Of a stretch of DNA of 52,616 bases, positions 22,734-31,193 are shown piece after piece. Each line of letters opens with the position of its first letter. The first letter of the stretch is position 1. The notes below the pieces were generated by a model. That model saw only the letters and a program-made list of their open reading frames with translations. It was not told where the DNA came from and ran no database searches. The position numbers and the translations under genes are program-made. The stretch spans positions 1 to 52,616 of the forward strand of contig NZ_JAJNMP010000006.1 of assembly GCF_021044935.1 (NCBI RefSeq), read 5' to 3'. This DNA is from Agromyces cavernae. Its GTDB lineage: Bacteria; Actinomycetota; Actinomycetes; Actinomycetales; Microbacteriaceae.

Positions 22734-23666
22734 GTGGTCAACGGAAAGCAGATCCGCGTGTATCTAGTCGATGGAACGCCCGGTGGTCTTCTCACGGCTG
22801 AAATCATGAACTGGACCGGCCACGTAGTCGCAGCTCCGCGGTCAGACATAGCGGATTTGCTGTCGCGCGACGAGGTGCGTCGCACGGGCGTCTACATCCT
22901 GCTGGGCGATGATCCAGCGTCTCAGTCAGCCTCCGGCAAGGCCATCTACATCGGTGAAGGCGATGACATCGCCGTGCGGCTGCGTCAGCACGCCCGCGGT
23001 GAAGACGCCGGAGGTAAGGATTTCTGGGATCGAGTCGTCGTCCTGACTTCCAAGGACGCCAACCTGACTAAGGCTCACGCCCGGTACCTGGAGGCCCGCC
23101 TCATTGGCGCCGCTGCCGGGGCACGTCGTGCGATCCTGCTAAACGGGACTGCACCGCAGCCCATCCACCTGCCTGAGGCTGACATCTCCGACATGGAGTA
23201 CTACCTCAGTCAGGTCCAGATCGTGCTTCCGGTGCTGGGTATCACCGAATTGCGGCCGACTCGTCCTCTAATCGCCCCAGTCATCGAATCTACGGAGGGC
23301 CGTGTGCTCGCCGAGCGAACATCTCCAACGTTTCGCTTCGAGGTTCCACGGTATGGAATTTCAGCACGGGCACAGGAGGTGGACGGAGAGTTCACAGTGC
23401 TCGAGGGGTCGATTGCACGAGCCGCCTGGGTGGGCACTCACCGACACCCGGGTTACCAACAACTCCACGAAAGCCTGCTGAGCGATGGCACTCTCCAGCA
23501 AGACAACGACGAACTTGCGCGGTTCACAAAGGACGTGGTCTTCTCTTCCCCTTCTGCTGCCGCTGCCGTTGTGTCCGGCCGTGCTGCGAATGGACGCACG
23601 TCATGGCTCGACACGATTACGGGCGTCAACTTTGGGGAGTGGCAAAACCGAGGGATCGGCGAGTAG
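22734..23666 (+). CDS. GIY-YIG nuclease-domain protein with DUF4357 tail
   Basis: 310 residues. The GIY-YIG fold is seen as GVYILLGDD ... AIYIGEGDDIAVRLRQHA, with the Arg and the later Glu (YLEARLIGAA) of the active site, at about residues 48-135. The C terminus (FTKDVVFSSPSAAAAVVSGR, AANGRTSWLDTITGVNFGEW) is a DUF4357 domain. This pair of domains is often found near restriction systems; its job is not established. GTG 22734 is chosen because AGGGGGA precedes it and the longer frame to 22623 adds an atypical leader. It follows the BcgI-like operon after 156 bp. Confidence 0.8.
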   Translation: MVNGKQIRVYLVDGTPGGLLTAEIMNWTGHVVAAPRSDIADLLSRDEVRRTGVYILLGDDPASQSASGKAIYIGEGDDIAVRLRQHARGEDAGGKDFWDRVVVLTSKDANLTKAHARYLEARLIGAAAGARRAILLNGTAPQPIHLPEADISDMEYYLSQVQIVLPVLGITELRPTRPLIAPVIESTEGRVLAERTSPTFRFEVPRYGISARAQEVDGEFTVLEGSIARAAWVGTHRHPGYQQLHESLLSDGTLQQDNDELARFTKDVVFSSPSAAAAVVSGRAANGRTSWLDTITGVNFGEWQNRGIGE

Positions 23667-23803
23667 CGTCCTCGTGCCGAGTTCGGGCGTAATGACGTAA
23701 GCCCGCGGCAGCACCGTCCGCAAACGACCGTTTTGAACACTGCCGGCGAAGCGTGTCATTCTCCGAAGTCACCTGCACAAGCTCCCGCGGAAGTACGGGG
23801 TCT

Positions 23804-23848
23804 GTGCAGACCACTTCGGACACGGGGGAGGTTCGAAGTGGTCTGCAC
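23804..23848. repeat. 15-bp perfect inverted repeat between converging genes
   Basis: GTGCAGACCACTTCG (23804-23818) and CGAAGTGGTCTGCAC (23834-23848) flank 15 bases. Two further words GTCACCTGCACAA and GTCGCCTGCACAA lie on either side (near 23769 and 23870). The site falls between the GIY-YIG and serine recombinase stops. It may be a two-way terminator, but the length of the arms and the outer repeats also suit a recombination or protein-binding site. Confidence 0.55.
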
Positions 23849-23908
23849 GGATCTGCATTCTGACCCAGAGTCGCCTGCACAAACCGTCACGGACGCAGGC
23901 CGGGGGTT

Positions 23909-24517
23909 TCAGGCGTTCTGCTGCTTCTTAGCGGTCAGCGTCCGTGGTGGGCGGGGCGGCAGGTGCCGGTAGAGGCTGGAGCGAGTGATGCCTGTCTTCT
24001 TCACGATCTCGCTGATGGAGTGTCCCTCGTCGCGCAGGTGCGCCGCGTAGCCGAGTTTCGTCGGATCGACCACGCTGGGCCTGCCGATGCGTTTGCCCTT
24101 GCTCGCGGCCACCGCGCGCGCGTGGGCTGCGCGTTCGATCGCGTAGGTGCGTTCCATTTGTCCGAAGAGTGCGAGCATGACGACGGCCAGCTGTGACATG
24201 TGGTCGTCGGGGTTGGCCGAGTTTACTCGGATCGGATCGGCGAGGTTCCGCACTCCCACACCACGGTCGGCCAGGTCGTGGATGAGGTTCAGGGTGTCCC
24301 GGACCGTACGGCCCAGCCGATCGAGGGTGTGCACGACGATCACGTCGCCATTGCGGGCCTGGTCCAGGGCTTCGTGGAGTCCCGGCCGGTTTGTGGTGGA
24401 CCCGGACTTCTTATCTACGTAGATGTGTTTGGCGGGGATGCCCTCGCGGCGGAGCGCGTCGATCTGCCGGTCGAGATCCTGTTTCGCGGTTGACACGCGG
24501 GCGTACCCAATATCCAT
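23909..24517 (-). CDS. Serine recombinase (resolvase/invertase family)
   Basis: 202 residues. MDIGYARVSTAKQDLDRQID carries the nucleophilic Ser at position 10; the Arg-rich catalytic HTLDRLGR and the long E-helix (MLALFGQMERTYAIERAAHA) are intact. The C terminus is an HTH_7 DNA-binding domain (GHSISEIVKKTGITRSSLYR). Size and layout are those of Tn3-type resolvases and plasmid multimer resolvases. No transposase lies nearby, so dimer resolution or a former transposon are both possible. ATG 24517 fits the family start. A second, different recombinase is at 38065. Confidence 0.9.
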   Translation of the reverse strand: MDIGYARVSTAKQDLDRQIDALRREGIPAKHIYVDKKSGSTTNRPGLHEALDQARNGDVIVVHTLDRLGRTVRDTLNLIHDLADRGVGVRNLADPIRVNSANPDDHMSQLAVVMLALFGQMERTYAIERAAHARAVAASKGKRIGRPSVVDPTKLGYAAHLRDEGHSISEIVKKTGITRSSLYRHLPPRPPRTLTAKKQQNA

Positions 24518-24882
24518 CCGCCCACCGTATCGAAAGTCAGTTTCGCACGGCTGATTTGGGACAGTCCTTTTGGGAATAGTTATGGAACGAAATTCGGCGG
24601 CGTGTCGGCATCTCTCGAGGGGCCTGTCTCGGGTGTTCCAGTTCCAAGGTTGTGAGACACCAACGGTGTCGCATATGAGGCGCCTTGGGCGGGCAGGTTC
24701 ACCGGGCGGGGTATACGGGCACCAGGATGATGAAGGTTGCGCGACGTGCCGATCAGGCGGCCGGCGGCCCGCTGGACGACCCCCACACGGGCACACGCAG
24801 GATTGCCTTGGCGACGGGCTGCTGACGATGACAGCGTGTTTCAGGACCAAGAGACGACGTCTTGGGTAGGAATCCCAATTGG
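24518..24882. other. Gap upstream of the serine recombinase, no gene recognised
   Basis: Open frames exist on both strands but none looks coding. The 60 bases next to the recombinase start are less GC-rich and could hold its promoter and a res-type site; no clear dimeric sites were found by eye. The rest may be transposon or insertion debris. Confidence 0.4.
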
Positions 24883-26280
24883 TCACTGGGGCTTTAGGTA
24901 CCAGGGGGTCGGACGATCCGCGACTGCCACAAGCTTGTGAAACCAGGCTTCGAGGCGGTTGTCGAGTTGTCGGAAGTACATGCGCAGAGCGCGTCGCTCG
25001 TCGGTGTCGAGGAGTAAGGCGATGCGCTCGTCATCCCGCAGCAGTCTGTCTTCGAGATCGGCTTCTGGCGAAGCGAATGTCAGTAGTTGCTCTGCGAGTA
25101 GTGATGCCAGATTTCCGAGCTGAATCACGGCGCGCCCGACGGGTACGCCAGGGTAGATCCTCGTGACAGCTTCAGTGATGTCGCCCCAGACGTCATCCTT
25201 CTCCGTGAGGAGCTGAACTGCCTCTTCAAGCAGGCAGCAGACCATTGCGTTCAGAGCAACAATCGATGACGCAGGTGCCAGAGCGTACTCTGCCAATTCG
25301 AGGTCACCTTCGTCAGCGGCAACTGACACGTACCACTCAGCGTCTCCTTCTTCGGCCCGCTCTTCGAGTCGCGCCTCCAGGTTCGGTGCAAGTTGCAGCC
25401 AAAAACCAGCATCTGATCCAGAGTCCTCTACGGCGCCACCGAAGATGCCGAGCGGCCTAAACGCGTCTCCTGCATCACGGATCAGTGTTGTGATGTCAAC
25501 CGCCATAAAGAGGTCGTCGCGATTGTCGTCTACGTCGTCCAGTTCCTCGAGCGAAATAGAGTCGTCGACAAGGTCGTCCTCCATATCTCCCGGCTCGACC
25601 GACACGCTGCTGGCTACTTCGATCTCTTCCTCGTCTTCCTCGTCTTCCTCGTCTTCCTCGTCTTCCTCGTCTTCCTCGAGTACGAGTTTCCCTGTGACGA
25701 GCTCGGCGAACATCACCCTTTCGGCGACGTTCACGTACTCTGGATCGCCGAGCTGCTGGAACAGGTCGCGCGCTTCGCTGAGGTACGCCAGCGCGCCTTC
25801 GGCATCGCCGCGGCGCACCCGGTTCGAGCCAATGAGGTCTGCTGCGCCGGCGTGAAGGAGCGCGTTGCCGGTGAGTGTCGAGAACATGTATGTCACCGCG
25901 ACGAGTGCGTCGGCCGCGTCGGGTTTCTGTGATGCCGTGAGCTGCGACGCGAGCATTGCGAGCTGTGTGATGGCTCGGTCAACGATCAGGCGAGCGGGTT
26001 CGGAGAGGGCGCCAATCTGGACCTCGAACTCGGCCTTTCCGCCGCCATTCGGGTCTGCAAATAGCCACCACTTCCGGGCACGCGGGACGATCAACGCCGC
26101 GTACGGCGGGATGACCGGCAGGCGGAAGAACGGGGTGCCGTTCGGGAACTTCGTGAATTCCCACGGCAGTCCGCCGACGGCGTCCGAGTACTCGATCATG
26201 CCGTGCGCTGCCTTGACCTCGCCGATGATGCCCAATTGGGCCCTCCGATCGTGTTGATCGAAGCGTACCGACGCAAGCAT
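24883..26280 (-). CDS. Unrecognised protein with a long acidic repeat
   Basis: 465 residues from ATG 26280. The N-terminal part (about 10-110) contains FTKFPNGTPFFRLPVIPPYA and a Trp-rich strand segment. A helical, TPR-like stretch (AEGALAYLSEARDLFQQLGD) follows. Then comes EDEEDEED-type tract coded by 9-bp DNA repeats, a further acidic segment (DDLVDDSISLEELDDVDDN), and a helical C-terminal domain. No family is recognised. The acidic tract is probably a flexible, charged linker. A longer frame from GTG 26436 adds 52 residues without protein-like character and is not used. Confidence 0.6.
   Translation of the reverse strand: MLASVRFDQHDRRAQLGIIGEVKAAHGMIEYSDAVGGLPWEFTKFPNGTPFFRLPVIPPYAALIVPRARKWWLFADPNGGGKAEFEVQIGALSEPARLIVDRAITQLAMLASQLTASQKPDAADALVAVTYMFSTLTGNALLHAGAADLIGSNRVRRGDAEGALAYLSEARDLFQQLGDPEYVNVAERVMFAELVTGKLVLEEDEEDEEDEEDEEDEEEIEVASSVSVEPGDMEDDLVDDSISLEELDDVDDNRDDLFMAVDITTLIRDAGDAFRPLGIFGGAVEDSGSDAGFWLQLAPNLEARLEERAEEGDAEWYVSVAADEGDLELAEYALAPASSIVALNAMVCCLLEEAVQLLTEKDDVWGDITEAVTRIYPGVPVGRAVIQLGNLASLLAEQLLTFASPEADLEDRLLRDDERIALLLDTDERRALRMYFRQLDNRLEAWFHKLVAVADRPTPWYLKPQ
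25626..25679. repeat. 9-bp tandem repeat (CTTCCTCGT), six copies
   Basis: Five exact copies and a sixth differing in the last base. On the coding strand each unit gives three acidic codons (Glu/Asp), so gain or loss of units would change linker length without a frameshift. Confidence 0.85.
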
Positions 26281-26661
26281 CTCAGCGGGAGAGTTGCCCG
26301 CCGGCCCAAGTCGGGGTACGAGGAAGGCGCACACGCGGCGCTCTCCGCACTCGGTCACGTCACTTCTTTTCGTGGTCGGGGTGGCGGGTTGCTCACCTGC
26401 CGGCACCCCACACGGATCGGTCCCGAGCCGTGTCACAAACGATCGGCTCGCGGGCGGTGACTAGGGAGCTGTAGGGGCTCGGCGATGCGGGTTGACCTCT
26501 CGGGACGAGCTCCAAGGGTGGGTGGTAGCACTTCTCGTTGCCACGTTATGCTTCAGGGCGCCGAGCTCGGCGGCGTCGGATTCTCGAACTCCTCGGCCAT
26601 GGCCCGAAGCTGCGCCGGATCTCCCGCGGTGTGCTTCAGGGAAGCGCATCGGGTTTCGCTT
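26281..26661. other. Gap with no recognised gene
   Basis: Between the acidic-repeat gene and the YihY gene. Short open frames on both strands lack start signals and family likeness. It must contain the promoter of the acidic-repeat gene, but no clear boxes were found. Confidence 0.4.
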
Positions 26662-27525
26662 CTACATCCCACCTGTTCGAGCATCGGCTGGGAACCTCGA
26701 AGCGGTGTGACGCCATGCTCGCCCCGAGTAGGTGAGATGCACGACTCGACCGACCGTCGCCGCGATGAGAAGAATGCAAGCCAGCACGAGCAGCCATCCG
26801 ATATAGGTGAATGCCATGCCCAAAACGCCGAATCGCTGTGCCGAGTCTGCGAGTAGCGGTGGCAGGAACACTCTGCCGAACCTTCCGGCCACGGCGAACC
26901 CGATCCCCGCGAGAACGGAGCCGGGCAGCAACTCTCGAAGGCTGATCCGGCGATTGACGACGATCCACGAAGCGACCCACCACAGCGCGCCCCACAGCAC
27001 GACCTCGGCGATGAACTCGATCACGGGCAGAGGTCCCTCATCGCGAATGATGATGCGCGTCGCGACGACCACCGCGATCCCGATGACGACCGCTGTAACC
27101 GCCGCGAGCCACCGCCAGGCGAACTTCAGGCTGACAGCGGGCGTGCGCCAGATCCTGCGAAGGCTCCGTTCCAGAGCCCGCGCGAACGAGGTCGCGGCGA
27201 TGACGAGGAGGATCACGCCGATAACACCTGTCGCGCGTAGCTCCTGAGCGCCTCCCGGCAGCGACTTCTCCAGAGTCTCGGCCGTGGCCGCATCGAATCC
27301 CATGTGCTCCGCGAAGATCGCGGCCGTCCGGGGGTCGAGTCTGGACTGCAACGCGCCTACGACGATCAGGATCGGCAGGACCGACGTGAATGTGTGTGCG
27401 GCGAGGGTCATGCCGCGATCGATAAGGCCCAGGTCGGCCAGATCGCGGGCGACTCGCAACACGAATCGCCCGGCAGGTGACCGCGCACTGCTGCGGACAA
27501 GGCGACTCATGGTCCACCGAGCCAT
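26662..27525 (-). CDS. YihY/BrkB-family inner membrane protein
   Basis: 287 residues. After a basic N terminus, DRGMTLAAHTFTSVLPILIV marks the conserved first membrane region of the family, followed by about five more hydrophobic helices and the family segment LRELLPGSVLAGIGFAVAGR. The physiological role of YihY proteins is not settled. ATG 27525 has GAGG 5 bases upstream. The gene looks chromosomal and is probably cargo; nothing ties it to plasmid functions. Confidence 0.8.
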   Translation of the reverse strand: MARWTMSRLVRSSARSPAGRFVLRVARDLADLGLIDRGMTLAAHTFTSVLPILIVVGALQSRLDPRTAAIFAEHMGFDAATAETLEKSLPGGAQELRATGVIGVILLVIAATSFARALERSLRRIWRTPAVSLKFAWRWLAAVTAVVIGIAVVVATRIIIRDEGPLPVIEFIAEVVLWGALWWVASWIVVNRRISLRELLPGSVLAGIGFAVAGRFGRVFLPPLLADSAQRFGVLGMAFTYIGWLLVLACILLIAATVGRVVHLTYSGRAWRHTASRFPADARTGGM

Positions 27526-27909
27526 AGGCACCTCACGATCTGAGACGACGTCGCCCGATCCAGTCAGAGGCTAGCACCGCCACACACACCGGCCTCGCGG
27601 CAGCGGCTCAGAACTGCATCCTCCGGGACCGGACGTCCGGGCAACGCCAATACTGAGCGCAGCGTGCTAGGTGACTCCGACCAGCGGACCCTCACCAGAT
27701 GCGGCTCCAACTCCGGCCGGGATCTCGACAGTTCGCCGCCATCGCAAAAGCGCACGACCGAAATCGTGAGGTCACCCGTGCTCGCCCTCGGTCGACGCCC
27801 GTGACCTTGGCCAGCATGAAGTCGCGAGCTTCAGGAAGACGAACTCTGACCCGGCACGGTGCCGACAATGCGGCGAGTCTGGCGCGGCATCCGTCATCTC
27901 TGCCGAGTC
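27526..27909. other. Gap with no recognised gene
   Basis: 384 bases between the gadB stop and the YihY start, both on the minus strand. Small open frames on either strand show no family likeness. It probably holds the YihY promoter. Confidence 0.4.
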
Positions 27910-29322
27910 TCACTCACGACGTTGACCAGTGCGAGCCTTCTGGTGAGCGGCGAGCAGGGCCGGCGCCGTCCAGAGATCCGGTGTCGGACTCTTGCGGTCA
28001 CCGGGCTTCTCGGCCGCGAGGTGCGTGCAGGCATCCTCGATATCGCGGAGCAGGATGTCGATCATCTGCCGGCTCAGGTCCAGGCGCACGACCACACGGA
28101 GCAGGTGTACGTCCTCGGCGTTCGGTGGAAGGCTGTACGCGGGCACGATCCAACCGTGCTCGCGCAGTCGCGCCGACAAGTGGTAGACGTCGAAACCGGG
28201 ATCGCCCTTCAGCCGGAACGTCACCACCGGCTCGGCGAGACCCGGGTTGAGGATCTCGAACCAGCCGCTGGATTCGAGCCGCTCGTTCAGGTGACGGGCG
28301 TTGTCGAGCATATTCGCCACGATCGACTCATACCCGCGACGGCCCAGGCGCACGAAGTTGTACAGCTGGGCTTGGATCATCGCCGAGCCGCGAGAGAAGT
28401 TGAACGTGTACGTGGGCTGGGCACCGCCGAGGTAGTTGACGCTGAAGACGAGGTCTTCGGGCAGCATCGACCGGTCGCGCATGACCAACCACCCCACGCC
28501 GGGGTACACCAGCCCGTACTTGTGGCCGGACGCGTTGATCGACGCGACCTGCTCGAGCCGGAAGTCGAAGAGGAAGTCCGGGTGCGCGAACGGGGCAATG
28601 AATCCACCGCTGGCGCCATCGACGTGGATCGGGATGTCCCAGCCCTTGTCGGCCTTGATCTTGCGCAGCCGTTCGTTGATCTCGGGTATCGGGTCGGACT
28701 CACCGATATGGGTGGTGCCGAGCACGACACCGACGGCGATCGTGTTCTCGTCGACGTACTGCTCGACATCGTCGGCGCTGATCACGAATCGGTCGGGCCG
28801 CATCGGGATCTTTCGCATCTCGACATCGAAGTAGTTGGCGAACTTGTCCCACACGACGTGCGTTTCGGCTCCGAACACCACGTTCGGCCGGTCGGTCGGC
28901 AACCCGGCGTCACGGCGCCGATCCCGCCAGCGTCGCTTGTGCGCGAGCAGGCCGAGCATGATCGCCTCCGAGGAACCGATCGTGGCGACCCCGACCACTT
29001 CGGCAGAGTCGGGCGCGTGGAACAGGTGACCCAGCATGTGCACGCACGCCTCCTCGATGAGCGACGCGGCCGGGTACTCCTCGTGGTCGATGTGGTTCTT
29101 GCGCAGTGAGTCGTGGATCAGCTTCTCCGCCTGCGGCTCCATCCACGTGGTCACGAACGACGCGAGGTTCAGCGTTTCGCGTCCGTCGAGCATGAGCCCC
29201 GTGTGGATCAGCTCGTAGGTCTCATCGGGATCGAGCGAGTCCTCCGGGAACGTGAAGGGATCGATGTGCGTGCGAAAGGCAGCACCCCCATGTATCGGTT
29301 GTGTGGCATCGAACATCGACAT
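27910..29322 (-). CDS. gadB: Glutamate decarboxylase (PLP-dependent)
   Basis: 470 residues, the usual length of GadB. The PLP-binding Lys lies in ASINASGHKYGLVYPG (about residue 276), with the upstream HVDGASGGFIAPF pocket and TIGSSEAIMLG substrate loop in place. The N terminus (FRTHIDPFTFPEDSLDPDET) matches the family. It converts glutamate to GABA with uptake of a proton and so supports acid resistance. No glutamate/GABA antiporter gene lies beside it. ATG 29322 has GCGAGG 5 bases upstream; the longer frame to 29373 is unlikely. Probably chromosomal cargo. Confidence 0.95.
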   Translation of the reverse strand: MSMFDATQPIHGGAAFRTHIDPFTFPEDSLDPDETYELIHTGLMLDGRETLNLASFVTTWMEPQAEKLIHDSLRKNHIDHEEYPAASLIEEACVHMLGHLFHAPDSAEVVGVATIGSSEAIMLGLLAHKRRWRDRRRDAGLPTDRPNVVFGAETHVVWDKFANYFDVEMRKIPMRPDRFVISADDVEQYVDENTIAVGVVLGTTHIGESDPIPEINERLRKIKADKGWDIPIHVDGASGGFIAPFAHPDFLFDFRLEQVASINASGHKYGLVYPGVGWLVMRDRSMLPEDLVFSVNYLGGAQPTYTFNFSRGSAMIQAQLYNFVRLGRRGYESIVANMLDNARHLNERLESSGWFEILNPGLAEPVVTFRLKGDPGFDVYHLSARLREHGWIVPAYSLPPNAEDVHLLRVVVRLDLSRQMIDILLRDIEDACTHLAAEKPGDRKSPTPDLWTAPALLAAHQKARTGQRRE

Positions 29323-29687
29323 CTCATCCTCGCTTCCCCATGAAACGCTCTGCTGCGGCGTCAGCGTAGCCACTCAGGTGCGTCGCCACCACACCCTGAT
29401 CGCATGACATCGTCGTTCTGCAGCCGGAACGGCATGATCGGATGCCGCGATCAGTCGGTCTCGTCGCGGACGCGTGCGTCGGTAGCGCTCGAAGACCGCC
29501 CGCCCGCCGAACGGCCTGGTCGACAACCGATACGGTTGCCGCGCTCAAGGACGCCTACGAGCGCTCGGATGCACGAATTAGGGCCGTGAACGCAGGGATG
29601 GCACAAGCCCGCGCGCCATCACGAGCGTCGCGTTCATGGATCCTTGAGCGGGGCCGCGTTGGGGGTGTCGATCAGTAGGGTGGCGAC
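29323..29687. other. Gap upstream of gadB, no recognised gene
   Basis: 365 bases between divergent genes. It should hold promoters for gadB and the small membrane gene, but I cannot point to convincing boxes. Plus-strand frames here lack good starts. Confidence 0.4.
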
Positions 29688-29963
29688 GTGCAGCGAATGT
29701 CCGGAGCACTACTTGTCGCGCTCATCCTCTTGGGTGTTCTCGTCCTCTGTGGAGCCCTGCTGGTTGTCGTGTCGAGCCAAGCATCCGTGTCGTTCGGATG
29801 GTTCGCCTACCAGCCGCTGTCCGATTCGGTGTTCGTCCCGGGCAGCTTCGTCGTGCTGACGCAGCCTGCAGTCGTCGGCGCCGCCGTCACGGTCGTGGGC
29901 CTCATTGGATTGGGTGCTGTGGCGGGGTACGCGCTTGGCCGTCGCGGTCGCGTGGCCGAATAG
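29688..29963 (+). CDS. Small membrane protein, two predicted helices
   Basis: 91 residues. Hydrophobic helices at about 5-30 (ALLVALILLGVLVLCGALLV) and 60-85, separated by an exported loop, and a short basic end. The LRR- and sensor-free layout gives no function. Start is GTG 29688, or ATG 29697 three codons later. Confidence 0.6.
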   Translation: MQRMSGALLVALILLGVLVLCGALLVVVSSQASVSFGWFAYQPLSDSVFVPGSFVVLTQPAVVGAAVTVVGLIGLGAVAGYALGRRGRVAE

Positions 29964-30047
29964 GGGTCGGATTCATCCACGGGGTGGTGGGTCAGGCGCA
30001 GTTCGCCGTAGGACGCTTGTGAGCGGGGTCGGAGGAAGGGGAACGAG

Positions 30048-30476
30048 ATGGCAGCAAACGGTATTGAGGTCATCCGGCAGATGGTCGAGCGGACCAACGC
30101 CCATGACCTCGAGGGTATGGCGGCGCTGATGCACCACGACTACCAGAGCGAGCAGCCCTTCCACCCGGCACGAGGTTTCGGCGGCCGGGCGCAGATGAAA
30201 GCGAACTGGGGCGCGATCTTCACCGGGGTCCCCGACTTGCGCGCCGAGGTCCTGGCGTCGGTGCAGGACGGGGACGTGGTGTGGAGCGAGTGGCACTGGT
30301 GGGGCACGACCGAGCAGGGTGAGCCGTTCGAGCTGCGCGCGATCACCCAGTTCACGGTGCGCGACGGGCTCGTCGTCAGCGGCCGACTCTTCGCCGAACT
30401 CGTCGAGCAGGGCGGCGCCGACATCAACGACGCTGTCGAGTCGTCGACTGGCCACCGCCCACAGCTCGAGGGATGA
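30048..30476 (+). CDS. SnoaL/NTF2-like protein
   Basis: 142 residues. VIRQMVERTNAHDLEGMAAL, MHHDYQSEQPFHPARGFGGR and the strand VRDGLVVSGRLFAELVEQGG follow the SnoaL-like polyketide-cyclase/NTF2 pattern, a cone-shaped fold that binds small molecules. The substrate is unknown. GAGGAAGGGG before the ATG at 30048 is a good ribosome-binding site. Monocistronic; terminator-like hairpin 100 bp after the stop. Confidence 0.8.
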   Translation: MAANGIEVIRQMVERTNAHDLEGMAALMHHDYQSEQPFHPARGFGGRAQMKANWGAIFTGVPDLRAEVLASVQDGDVVWSEWHWWGTTEQGEPFELRAITQFTVRDGLVVSGRLFAELVEQGGADINDAVESSTGHRPQLEG

Positions 30477-30578
30477 GCCGGGCTTCGCCGAGCCGCGTGG
30501 CTGCTCGGCCGGGCGTGCGTCGACGATTGCCGCTCGCATGCCGCCTCGTGAAGATCGGACCGGGATGAGGCGCTGAAG

Positions 30579-30625
30579 GACGGCGTCATGGGATCCGCTT
30601 GCGGATCCTCGGGCCTTACGCCGTC
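30579..30625. terminator. Compound hairpin between converging genes
   Basis: Outer arms GACGGCGT (30579-30586) and ACGCCGTC (30618-30625) enclose an inner perfect hairpin GGATCCGC-TT-GCGGATCC (30591-30608). It lies after the NTF2-like gene and reaches into the last codons of the DUF4265-like gene, so it can serve both strands. Confidence 0.6.
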
Positions 30626-31116
30626 GCGTAGATCAAGACTCCTTCTGATTCCATGCGCTCGAGCGAGGGGATGATTTCATCGAGGGCCGAAGGCCACGAG
30701 ATCCCAACGAGTCGTTCTGAGTAGATGTCGACGACACAACCAGCTTGAGCGAGGCTCTCCACAGGAAGGCGCCACGTGTCGCCCCCGTCCTCGAACCAGA
30801 GTCGAGCGCTGGTGTAGCCCCCGCGGCCGGCAATTGACGTGACTACCAACGCTCCCTCACCCGATCTGATCACGTCGACGCGGTCGCCGAACGCGACTCG
30901 CGCGAACAGGGCCGGCGAGGCGCAGAGACGGTAGACATCATGCTCGACCTGCGTCGCGTTCAGCGCCTCCCAGACGGCATAGTCGCGCGGCATGTCGGGG
31001 TCGGGTGGCAGGACGAACCACACCACCGACTCCGCCGCGGTTGCATCAGCAACGGGAACCAGCTGCGTTCCATCCCACACGCATGCCTTGGACGGGTGCT
31101 CCCGAAACTGATCCAC
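30616..31116 (-). CDS. DUF4265-like protein
   Basis: 166 residues from GTG 31116. VWFVLPPDPDMPRDYAVWEA, YRLCASPALFARVAFGDRVD and LAQAGCVVDIYSERLVGISW follow the order of the DUF4265 family (beta-rich, with the LGD-V motif here as FGDRV). Function unknown. A longer frame to 31422 overlaps the LRR gene and does not look coding. Together with the LRR and APH-like genes it forms a minus-strand group. Confidence 0.65.
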   Translation of the reverse strand: MDQFREHPSKACVWDGTQLVPVADATAAESVVWFVLPPDPDMPRDYAVWEALNATQVEHDVYRLCASPALFARVAFGDRVDVIRSGEGALVVTSIAGRGGYTSARLWFEDGGDTWRLPVESLAQAGCVVDIYSERLVGISWPSALDEIIPSLERMESEGVLIYATA

Positions 31117-31193
31117 GCGGACAAGGTAACAGCAGAGGGCAGGCCGCCAGCGGCCCCGGATCGCTTCAGCGATGAGTCCCGCTGCGGGATGGG

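Noticed and set aside
26281..26436. N-terminal extension of the acidic-repeat protein from GTG 26436
   Set aside because: The added 52 residues lack protein-like pattern, and ATG 26280 gives a natural start.
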